A DNA stretch of 34,472 nucleotides from Paracoccaceae bacterium. Lineage in GTDB: Bacteria > Pseudomonadota > Alphaproteobacteria > Rhodobacterales > Rhodobacteraceae. The notes beneath the pieces were generated by a model that had not been told where the DNA came from, did no database searches, and was given only the letters and a program-made list of their open reading frames with translations. Below, one piece after another: positions 17,563-24,548 of this stretch. Position 1 is the stretch's first letter. Each line of letters begins with the position of its first letter. The position numbers and the translations under genes are program-made. Location: the NCBI GenBank assembly GCA_018607905.1, contig JABBAP010000022.1, positions 58,340 through 92,811 of the forward strand, given 5' to 3'.

Positions 17563-18780
17563 ATGAAAACTGAGAAGCTGACGTTTAAGGGCCATTCGGG
17601 CGAAGAATTGGCGGCGCGGTTGGATTATCCTGCGGGCAAGCCCCATGCGACGGCGATTTTTGCGCATTGTTTTACCTGTTCCAAAGACATCCCAGCGGCG
17701 CGGCGGGTTTCACAGCGACTTGCGGCGATGGGCATCGCGGTTTTGCGGTTTGATTTTACGGGGCTCGGCCATTCCAAGGGCGAATTTGCGAACACGAATT
17801 TTTCGTCAAACGTGGCGGATTTGAAATTGGCGGCTGGCGCACTGGCGGCTGAGATTGAAGCGCCAACTTTGTTGATTGGGCATTCCTTGGGTGGGGCCGC
17901 AGTTTTGCGTGCGGCGGGTGAAATTGAAGGTTTGAAGGCGGTCGCCACAATCGGTGCGCCGTTTGACCCTGAGCATGTTGTGCATAATTTTGGCAGTGCT
18001 TTGGATGAGATTGCTGAGAATGGCGAGGCCGAAGTGTCCCTTGGGGGGCGTCCGTTCACGATCAAGCAAAGCTTTGTCGAAGATGTGTCTGCGAACAATT
18101 TGCGCACGTCGATTGCAGGGATGAAACGGGCGTTGTTGGTGCTGCATTCCCCCACGGATCAGACCGTTGGGATTGAGAACGCTGGCGAGATTTTTGGCGC
18201 GGCGAAACATCCCAAAAGTTTTGTCACTTTGGATGACGCGGATCATTTGCTGACCCGATCAGAGGATGCGGAATACGCAGCAGACGTGATTTCCAGTTGG
18301 GCGCGGCGATATCTGAATGTGCCAACGGTGAAAACAGCCAAGAATGCGCCAGACGGTGTTGTGCGATCTGACGAGGCGGATCGTGACGGGTTTTTGCAGG
18401 ATATTTCTGTGGGATCGGATCATCATGTTTTGGCGGATGAACCTGCGGCCTATGGTGGGTCGAACCTTGGCCTGACGCCCTATCAGTTTTTGTCAGCGGG
18501 GTTGGCGGCGTGCACGTCGATGACGGTGCGGATGTACGCACGGCGCAAAAAGTGGCCGTTGGAAGATATCAGCGTTGATGTGATTCACGGGAAAATCCAC
18601 GGTGAAGATTGCGCGCATTGTGAAACCAAAGACGGTAAGATTGATCAGTTTCAGCGGAAAATTACGTTGAAGGGTGATTTGGATGAAACACAGCGGGCGC
18701 GGTTGTTAGAGATCGCGGATAAATGCCCTGTGCATCGCACGATGGAGAGTGAGATTGAGGTGACGACGGCGTTGGTTTGA
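17563..18780 (+). CDS. bifunctional alpha/beta hydrolase-OsmC family protein
   Basis: A 405-residue fusion. Residues 1-250 form an alpha/beta hydrolase with FDFTGLGHSKGEF (63-75), nucleophile elbow GHSLGG (106-111, Ser108), a candidate acid in LVLHSPTDQTVG and a His in DDADHLL. Residues about 275-405 form an OsmC/Ohr-like domain with the two redox cysteines C317 (AACTSMTVRMYA) and C388 (CPVHRT). OsmC proteins reduce organic hydroperoxides. The hydrolase could release the acyl substrate or cleave an ester product (inference). AAAAGGAG at 17547-17554 sets the ATG. It looks monocistronic. Confidence 0.88.
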   Translation: MKTEKLTFKGHSGEELAARLDYPAGKPHATAIFAHCFTCSKDIPAARRVSQRLAAMGIAVLRFDFTGLGHSKGEFANTNFSSNVADLKLAAGALAAEIEAPTLLIGHSLGGAAVLRAAGEIEGLKAVATIGAPFDPEHVVHNFGSALDEIAENGEAEVSLGGRPFTIKQSFVEDVSANNLRTSIAGMKRALLVLHSPTDQTVGIENAGEIFGAAKHPKSFVTLDDADHLLTRSEDAEYAADVISSWARRYLNVPTVKTAKNAPDGVVRSDEADRDGFLQDISVGSDHHVLADEPAAYGGSNLGLTPYQFLSAGLAACTSMTVRMYARRKKWPLEDISVDVIHGKIHGEDCAHCETKDGKIDQFQRKITLKGDLDETQRARLLEIADKCPVHRTMESEIEVTTALV

Positions 18781-18800
18781 TTGGGGGCAGCTAAACGCTT

Positions 18801-19391
18801 TCACCACGTGGATGGGTGTGCTTCTCGGACTCTTTTTTGGACGCCCGTATTTGCATTTGTGTGAATTTCTAAAATATCATTCGTAACGAATTCAGCTATG
18901 GGTATTTTCAAATTTGTCGGAGGTGGCCCAGAGATTACTCTACCAGCAGAATCGTACTTTCCGCCATGTGAGGGGCATGAAATCCAAGACTGATCACCTG
19001 AAAAGGGTTTGCCTGCCTCTAAGACAACAGCTCCTAAATGGGTGCAGATCGGACGAAATACGAACCAGTGCCCATCGGTGTCGATGGTTCGATTCTGGTC
19101 CGTTGCTAGGCTTTCGGGTGGCAAATTTGCATTTCTGGCTAATGGATCGCGAATATCGGAAAGTGAGATAGATCGGGCAGCCGATATTTCTACATCGGTG
19201 CGATAACGTACGACAATGGGGCCGCTTTTTGTCGCAAACATAACCTGTTGGCCTGCGATCATGCCGCCGATGGAAACTTTAAAAACGTCAGCTTTAGGAA
19301 AACGCTCACTCCAGGAATTGGCATGTGCAATTGCACCTGTTTGAACGCTCAGAGCCGATGCGCTGACAACTAGAAATTCTCTTCGCTTCAA
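18801..19391 (-). CDS. orphan Rieske 2Fe-2S protein, bc1-like, with Tat-type signal
   Basis: A 196-residue protein. KRREFL followed by a hydrophobic stretch (residues 2-24) looks like a twin-arginine signal or anchor. The cluster-binding motifs are RPICTHLGA (113-121) and SCPSHGGKYD (138-147), giving ligands C116, H118, C139 and H142 as in ubiquinol-cytochrome c reductase Rieske subunits. The extra disulfide cysteines of that family are replaced by A121 and S141. There are no cytochrome b or c1 genes beside it. It is AT-richer than its neighbours, which hints at transfer. It is probably a periplasmic low-potential electron carrier or a subunit for an unknown partner. Confidence 0.78.
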   Translation of the reverse strand: MKRREFLVVSASALSVQTGAIAHANSWSERFPKADVFKVSIGGMIAGQQVMFATKSGPIVVRYRTDVEISAARSISLSDIRDPLARNANLPPESLATDQNRTIDTDGHWFVFRPICTHLGAVVLEAGKPFSGDQSWISCPSHGGKYDSAGRVISGPPPTNLKIPIAEFVTNDILEIHTNANTGVQKRVREAHPSTW

Positions 19392-19412
19392 TTCTGTGTA
19401 CCTTCCTACTGA

Positions 19413-19625
19413 TCACCAATGGGGCGGGGGTTGATCGCCAAATTGCGCTGATCCTTCGCCTTGTGCAGAGGTTTCGCGCGCGAGTGCCAGCAGGGATGAA
19501 ACACGCTTTTCCAGCAGATCGAGGCGCTTGGCTTGATCGGCGACGACCTCGGATAAATCCTCGGCTTGGCGGGTTGTGTGGGCGAGGCGCTCTTGCAGCG
19601 CGGTGATTTGATCTGTGTCTGACAT
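19413..19625 (-). CDS. slyX: SlyX-family small coiled-coil protein
   Basis: A 70-residue protein. Residues about 5-50 are one amphipathic heptad-rich helix (ITALQERLAHT...LDLLEKRVSSLLALA), consistent with a coiled coil. The C-terminus ends QPPPHW, matching the PPPHY-type tail typical of SlyX. The biochemical role of SlyX is not known. It is divergent from hisS, with a 119-nt gap that must hold both promoters. No strong ribosome site is visible before the ATG at 19625. Confidence 0.8.
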   Translation of the reverse strand: MSDTDQITALQERLAHTTRQAEDLSEVVADQAKRLDLLEKRVSSLLALARETSAQGEGSAQFGDQPPPHW

Positions 19626-19744
19626 GAGGTGTGGATAATGGGTTCACGCCCGTGCGACAATGAAAATCGCAAAGGCGGGCGGCCAATTGCTTGTCGTGGT
19701 TGGGGATACGCGGTAAGGGGTGAACCAAATTTAGGGTGATCGAC

Positions 19745-21286
19745 ATGGCCAAAGATAAGAAAAAGAAAATCCAACGCCCCAAAGCGTTACCGCCTAAGGG
19801 GTTTCGCGATTATTTCGGCGCAGAAGTGGATGAGCGCAATGCGATGCTCGCCCAGATTTCCGAGGTCTATCACCGCTATGGCTTTGATCCGCTGGAATCC
19901 TCGGGCGTGGAAACGGTTGAGGCGCTCGGTAAGTTTTTGCCAGATGTGGATCGCCCCAATGAGGGCGTGTTTGCGTGGCAGGATGAAGACGACAGCTGGA
20001 TGGCGTTGCGATACGATCTGACAGCCCCTTTGGCGCGGGTTTATGCGCAGCACCGCAATGAATTGCCGTCGCCGTATCGTCGGTATGCGATGGGCCCAGT
20101 TTGGCGCAATGAAAAGGCCGGGCCAGGGCGGTATCGTCAGTTTTATCAGTGCGATGCGGATACGGTTGGGTCGGCGAGCATGGCGGCGGATGCGGAAATT
20201 TGTGCGATGCTGAGCGACACGTTGGAGGCCGTTGGCATTCCGCGTGGGGATTACATTGTGCGGGTGAACAATCGCAAGGTTTTGAACGGTGTGATGGAAG
20301 CAGCGGGACTAGATCAAACAGAAATGCCAAGTTCAGACGCCTCCGTATCAGATACTGTCGAATCTGCATTTAATATTGTGAACCGTGATGCTGTTCTGCG
20401 TACTATCGATAAATTCGACAAGGTTGGTGAGTCCGGTGTACTCGAATTGCTTACAAAGGGACGATTAGATGCGTCAGGAGCGTATATCGATGGAGTAGGT
20501 CTGAGTGACGATGAAGCTGCTCCAATCATGAAGTTTTTGACCTCGAAATCAAATACCACAGAGCAAACAATCGAAAACTTGTATCGCGCCGTTGGCTCCT
20601 CGGAAGTTGGAATAAAGGGTGTCGCTGAACTAAAAGAGATCGCTGATCTGCTTCGTGCCCAAGGCTACGGCCCTGATCGCATCGACATTGACCCGTCAAT
20701 TGTTCGCGGCCTCGGCTATTATACTGGCCCTGTTTATGAGGCTGAACTAACTTTCGAAATCCTCGACGAAAAGGGCCGTAAGCGGCAGTTTGGGTCTGTG
20801 GCTGGCGGTGGGCGTTATGACGACCTTGTGAAACGGTTCACGGGGCAGGAAGTGCCTGCGACGGGTGTGTCCATCGGGGTGGATCGGTTACTGGCAGCGT
20901 TGCGTGAAAAGGGGCGTTTGGCGAGCAAGGCCAAGGGGCCTGTGGTTGTGACCGTCATGGATCGTGAGCGCATGGGCGATTATCAAAAGATGGTATCTGA
21001 GTTGCGTGAAGCGGGTATTCGCGCGGAAGTTTACCTCGGCAATCCCAAGAATTTCGGCAATCAGTTGAAGTATGCGGATAAGCGCGAAAGCCCTGTTGCA
21101 GTGATCGAAGGTGGCGACGAGCACGAGCGCGGTGTGGTGCAGATCAAGGACCTCGCGCTGGGCGCACGGTTGGCGTTGGAGATTGAAACGTCGGAAGAAT
21201 GGAAAGCCCAACCTGCGCAAAAAGAAATTGCGCGTGGGGATTTGGTTGCAGAAGTTCGGGCCATGATTGAACGCGCAGAAAGCTGA
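19745..21286 (+). CDS. hisS: histidyl-tRNA synthetase (alphaproteobacterial divergent type)
   Basis: A 513-residue class II synthetase that charges tRNA-His. Motif 1 lies in PKGFRDYFG (16-24) and the sequence after it, and motif 2 in [20 protein letters not shown] with DADTVG following. The histidine-binding [12 protein letters not shown] segment and motif 3 [13 protein letters not shown] come later. DADTVG after motif 2 is typical of the divergent alphaproteobacterial HisRS, which in some relatives pairs with a tRNA-His lacking the extra G at -1. I choose the ATG at 19745 because AGGG lies 8 nt upstream; a GTG at 19736 is in frame but overlaps that site. It heads the hisS-hisZ-hisG operon. 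Codons between about 20300 and 20775 differ sharply from the rest. Confidence 0.96.
   Translation: MAKDKKKKIQRPKALPPKGFRDYFGAEVDERNAMLAQISEVYHRYGFDPLESSGVETVEALGKFLPDVDRPNEGVFAWQDEDDSWMALRYDLTAPLARVYAQHRNELPSPYRRYAMGPVWRNEKAGPGRYRQFYQCDADTVGSASMAADAEICAMLSDTLEAVGIPRGDYIVRVNNRKVLNGVMEAAGLDQTEMPSSDASVSDTVESAFNIVNRDAVLRTIDKFDKVGESGVLELLTKGRLDASGAYIDGVGLSDDEAAPIMKFLTSKSNTTEQTIENLYRAVGSSEVGIKGVAELKEIADLLRAQGYGPDRIDIDPSIVRGLGYYTGPVYEAELTFEILDEKGRKRQFGSVAGGGRYDDLVKRFTGQEVPATGVSIGVDRLLAALREKGRLASKAKGPVVVTVMDRERMGDYQKMVSELREAGIRAEVYLGNPKNFGNQLKYADKRESPVAVIEGGDEHERGVVQIKDLALGARLALEIETSEEWKAQPAQKEIARGDLVAEVRAMIERAES
20300..20775 (+). other. segment of hisS with foreign codon usage (possible recombination tract)
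   Basis: Within the intact hisS frame, codons GGA, GTA, CTA, TTA, ATA and CGA and many T-ending codons (GCT, GTT, ACT) cluster here, while the 5' and 3' parts of the gene and its neighbours favour GCG, GTG, TTG and GGC. The segment covers about residues 186-343, the region between motif 2 and the histidine-binding loop. Confidence 0.6.
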
Positions 21287-22392
21287 TGAAAAACGACCGT
21301 CGTGCGCGTATCAAGGAAGAGGCTGATCGCCTTGCCAACAGTTTCGTTTTGGCGGGGGCTTTGCCTGTGGAAACCGACAGCCTGCTGCCTGCGGATGTGT
21401 TGCTGGACCTGTACGGCGAGGACATCCGCGCGCGCGCCTTTGTGACCCACGATCCGATGTTGGGCGAACAGATGCTGCGGCCTGATTTCACGGTGCCGAT
21501 TGTGCAACGTCACATGGCCGAGGGCGCGGAACCTGCGCGCTATACCTATAACGGCAGCGTTTGGCGCAAACAGATGGGCGGGCGTTCCACCGAGTTTACG
21601 CAGGTGGGATACGAGCTGTTTGATCGCACCGATCCAGCGGCGGCGGACGCGGAGGTGTTTTCGTTATTTGCAGGAATGCTCGCGCCCTATGGGTTGAAGG
21701 TTTCGACAGGCGATATGAGCGTTTTGCTGGCGGCGGTGGATGGATTGCAGACCACGGATCGCAGGCGTGCGGCGTTGCGTCGGCATGTGTGGCGCCCCGA
21801 ACGGTTTGTAAAGTTGCTGGAGCGGTTTGGCGGGTTGAGCGCGGTTCCAGAGGCACGCGCGGCGTTGTTAGCCGAAGTTGCGGCGGTTGGTGCAGAGGGC
21901 GTGGTTGCGGTTGCAAGCGCGCAGCAAGGGTTGCGATCCGAGGCAGAGGTTCTGGCGCGGATTGCAGTTTTGCAGGAAGATGCGCAGGCGGATGCGATTT
22001 CACGCGAAGAAGTGGCGATGGTTGAGGCGGTTTTGGCGCTGAAAGGGACATCATCAGATGTGCTGGCAAAGCTGCGTGATATGGCTGTGAATTTTGCGCC
22101 GTTGCAGGCCTCGGCGGATGCGATGGAAGACCGTTTAATGGCACTGGCGGCGCGGCGTGTGAACGTGGATGATCTGCCGTTTGCGGTGTCGTTCGGGCGC
22201 ACGAATATGGAATATTACGACGGGTTTGTGTTTGGATTTACCGCTGAAAACCGCCCTGATTTACCTGTTGTGGCCAGCGGTGGGCGCTATGATGCGCTGA
22301 CGCGGGTATTGGGGCAAGGCCGTTCAATCGCGGCGGTTGGCGGTGTGATCAGACCCGAGGTGTTGGTCGCCGTGCAAGAGGGGGTCGTGTGA
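21286..22392 (+). CDS. hisZ: ATP phosphoribosyltransferase regulatory subunit HisZ
   Basis: A 368-residue paralogue of HisRS that lacks tRNA charging and acts as the regulatory partner of short-form HisG in the first step of histidine synthesis. HisRS-like remnants are visible: MLRPDFTVPIVQRHM, RYTYNGSVWRKQMGGRSTEFTQVGYELF (a motif-2-like segment), and SGGRYDALTRVLG near the C-terminus. The tRNA-anticodon domain is absent. Its ATG shares one base with the hisS TGA (TGATG), and its own TGA overlaps the hisG ATG in the same way, so all three genes are translationally coupled. Confidence 0.95.
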   Translation: MKNDRRARIKEEADRLANSFVLAGALPVETDSLLPADVLLDLYGEDIRARAFVTHDPMLGEQMLRPDFTVPIVQRHMAEGAEPARYTYNGSVWRKQMGGRSTEFTQVGYELFDRTDPAAADAEVFSLFAGMLAPYGLKVSTGDMSVLLAAVDGLQTTDRRRAALRRHVWRPERFVKLLERFGGLSAVPEARAALLAEVAAVGAEGVVAVASAQQGLRSEAEVLARIAVLQEDAQADAISREEVAMVEAVLALKGTSSDVLAKLRDMAVNFAPLQASADAMEDRLMALAARRVNVDDLPFAVSFGRTNMEYYDGFVFGFTAENRPDLPVVASGGRYDALTRVLGQGRSIAAVGGVIRPEVLVAVQEGVV

Positions 22393-23087
22393 TGTTGAAG
22401 CTCGGGATTCCGTCCAAAGGGCGCTTGCAGGACAAGACAATTGAATGGTTTGCACAGCGCGGTGTCACGGTGCAGCGCACGGGATCAGAGCGCGAATATT
22501 CCGGTGTTGTTGAGGGCATGAACGGCGTTGAATTGGTGTTGTTGTCGGCGGGGGAAATCCCCAAAGAGCTGGCGGCGGGGCGCATTCATCTGGGTGTGAC
22601 GGGCACGGATTTGGTGCGCGAAAAGATGGGCGATTGGCAGGCAATTGTCGATGAGGTGGAGCCGCTGGGGTTTGGCCGTGCCGATCTGGTTTTGGCCGTT
22701 CCTGATGCCTGGGTTGATGTGACGACGGTGGATGACCTGGATGCGGTTGCAGCACAATTTCGCGCCGATCACGGGTTTCGTTTGCGGATTGCCACGAAAT
22801 ATCACACCCTTGTTCGCCAGTTTTTAAGCGCGCAGGGCGTTGCAGATTATCAGCTGATCGACAGCCAAGGCGCGACCGAGGGCACGGTGAAGAACCTGAC
22901 GGCGGAAGCTGTCGCGGATATCACCTCGACGGGGGATACGCTGCGCGCCAATGGGTTACGGATTTTGAGCGATGGGTTGATGTTGGAATCTGAGGCGACT
23001 GTTTATGCGAGTAAGACGGCGGATTGGAATGATGTTGCTGAGGCTGGGTTCGCGGCATTGGCAGAGAAAACTGGGTGGGTGCGGTAA
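22392..23087 (+). CDS. hisG: ATP phosphoribosyltransferase catalytic subunit, short form
   Basis: A 231-residue enzyme that joins ATP and PRPP to give phosphoribosyl-ATP, the committed step of histidine synthesis. It begins LKLGIPSKGRLQ and contains HLGVTGTDLVRE, RIATKYHTLVRQF and the PRPP-binding stretch SQGATEGTVKNL. It lacks the C-terminal ACT-like regulatory domain, which is the short form that needs HisZ; HisZ is encoded directly upstream. I use the ATG at 22392 (TGATG overlap with hisZ); a GTG at 22389 is in frame. No clear terminator follows. Confidence 0.96.
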   Translation: MLKLGIPSKGRLQDKTIEWFAQRGVTVQRTGSEREYSGVVEGMNGVELVLLSAGEIPKELAAGRIHLGVTGTDLVREKMGDWQAIVDEVEPLGFGRADLVLAVPDAWVDVTTVDDLDAVAAQFRADHGFRLRIATKYHTLVRQFLSAQGVADYQLIDSQGATEGTVKNLTAEAVADITSTGDTLRANGLRILSDGLMLESEATVYASKTADWNDVAEAGFAALAEKTGWVR

Positions 23088-23209
23088 GTCGATTTGTAGA
23101 TTTGAATATCTGCTTAGGTCCCAACCATTGTACTTTCCTATAAAGCCGTTTTGGCATATCTTTGGAAGCTGAAGAAAACTGCTTAAACGGATATGGATTT
23201 GGAAAAAAT

Positions 23210-23851
23210 ATGAACATTTATTTGCTTTCAACCGGACTCAGTGCAATCGCTTCCAGCATCAAGTGGTCTGAAACAAAAAACACCCGAGAAATCCTAAAAG
23301 ACTCGGATAGATGGTACTCAACAGATGCAGATCGGGTACCCTTGGGTCCTTTTCCTGCCGCTATTCGGCATGAAGTTGATCAACACTGGACATTGAGTTT
23401 GGCCAGAAACAGGTCTTTGCCAGACACATTTATGTCCTTAAGATCACGTCACTTTACGGGTGCTCCGTTCGCACGCAAAAAAGTGTGTGATGTCTTTGAA
23501 GAGTATTCAGAGGGGAATTTTGAATTGTTCCCGATTCACAATTTTTGGTCACTGGCAGACAAAGAAGAAGTCCCGGAGCAGTATTTTGTTGCAAATGTTT
23601 TTAATGCAGCAAATGTCATAGATACAAAGCGTTCACCGTTGGAAAAAGTCCTTAATCCGAAAGTTGGATATCCGAATTTTTTACGTGATAGCTATCACAA
23701 AACAATATTTGTTGACCGTCACGCATTCCAACACCGCCACTTGTTGCGTGACACGAAGACATCAGATTGGTTTTGTGACGATGTATTCAAAGATGCGATG
23801 GAAAGAGTTACACCGCGTACTTACGAGTTTGCGCAAGTGATGTGTGATTGA
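23210..23851 (+). CDS. Imm11 (DUF1629)-like protein, putative orphan immunity protein
   Basis: A 213-residue protein from the ATG at 23210, which has a GGA shortly upstream. A TTG 48 nt earlier would add 16 residues. The order of segments resembles Imm11/DUF1629: a central LPDTFMSLRSRHFTGAPFARKK, then ELFPIHNFW, YFVANVFNAANVIDTKRS, IFVDRHAFQHRHLLRD and a C-terminal helix. Proteins of that family occur as immunity partners of polymorphic toxins, though many are found without a toxin. No toxin gene lies next to it. The gene and its flanks (23090-23910) are clearly AT-richer than hisG and nrdJ. The family match is by eye and moderate. Confidence 0.55.
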   Translation: MNIYLLSTGLSAIASSIKWSETKNTREILKDSDRWYSTDADRVPLGPFPAAIRHEVDQHWTLSLARNRSLPDTFMSLRSRHFTGAPFARKKVCDVFEEYSEGNFELFPIHNFWSLADKEEVPEQYFVANVFNAANVIDTKRSPLEKVLNPKVGYPNFLRDSYHKTIFVDRHAFQHRHLLRDTKTSDWFCDDVFKDAMERVTPRTYEFAQVMCD

Positions 23852-23916
23852 TCTGCAAAAGAGGTCGAGAACTTCGTTTCCCACAAGCGCCAATTTATAA
23901 ACCGAACGCCCTGTTC

Positions 23917-24357
23917 CTAGCGCAGCCCGATATCTGCCAATGCCAAGGCCAAATCCTTGGGCAGGGCATCATCTGCGGCGCGGGATTTTGGCAGGTCGGC
24001 GGGGGCGTCTTCGGGTTTGAGGTAACGCCAGCCTTGGAAGGGGCGGCGTGTTGCGTTGTTGGTTCGGATCAGTTCTGGTGCCATGATAATGCCGCAACGG
24101 CGGATACCGTCGGTGCCAAAAACCTCGTCTAGACGGATGATTTCTTGGCGGGCTTGAATCGCGCCTTTGATCACCCAATAAAGTGAGCCGCCCTTGAGCA
24201 GTTCTGCTTCTTGTTTGGGCCACATGCGGGTGACGTGGCTGGACAGGTAATCTGGCCCGCCAGCGGCGACGCGGGTTTTGATCCAGCTGTCTTGGTCCTC
24301 GAAGCTTTCAGCCCCGACGCACAACTTGATAAGGTTTATGTAGTTGTTTTTCGACAT
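23917..24357 (-). CDS. DUF1489 family protein
   Basis: A 146-residue protein starting MSKNNYINLIKLCVGAES, matching the NLIKLCVG opening of DUF1489, a family common in alphaproteobacteria with no assigned function. Other conserved-looking parts are HVTRMWPKQEAELL, SLYWVIKGAIQARQ, RCGIIMAPELI and FQGWRYLKPEDAP. No membrane span or signal peptide is seen, so it is probably cytoplasmic. A second ATG 3 nt upstream (24360) is equally possible. It is divergent from nrdJ across a 191-nt gap that contains a direct repeat. Confidence 0.8.
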   Translation of the reverse strand: MSKNNYINLIKLCVGAESFEDQDSWIKTRVAAGGPDYLSSHVTRMWPKQEAELLKGGSLYWVIKGAIQARQEIIRLDEVFGTDGIRRCGIIMAPELIRTNNATRRPFQGWRYLKPEDAPADLPKSRAADDALPKDLALALADIGLR

Positions 24358-24369
24358 CATGCCACAAGA

Positions 24370-24419
24370 TATAGTAAATTGAAGATTAACTTTACGCCGA
24401 TTCTATGGTAAATTGGAAG
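24370..24419. promoter_or_regulatory. direct repeat between the DUF1489 gene and nrdJ, candidate operator
   Basis: TATAGTAAATTGAAG (24370-24384) and TATGGTAAATTGGAAG (24404-24419) are near-identical direct copies 34 bp apart, roughly three helical turns. They sit in the divergent intergenic region. Paired, phased sites are typical of ribonucleotide-reductase regulation (NrdR boxes), but the sequence does not match the NrdR consensus well, so the assignment is open. Confidence 0.4.
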
Positions 24420-24548
24420 CCTTAAGACCAGAGCCGCGACAATTCAGCTGATTTGTTTTTCGGGGTTCAGAATCCTTGACGTGCCAACACGCAGCAACTA
24501 ATCCCGTGGCCTTACCAGTCATAATCTAGCCCAGAAGGTTTTCCTACG

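Noticed and set aside
24361-24548. Cobalamin riboswitch upstream of nrdJ
   Set aside because: A B12-dependent enzyme invites this, but I see no conserved B12-box (GCCACTG-type) or matching stems in the region.
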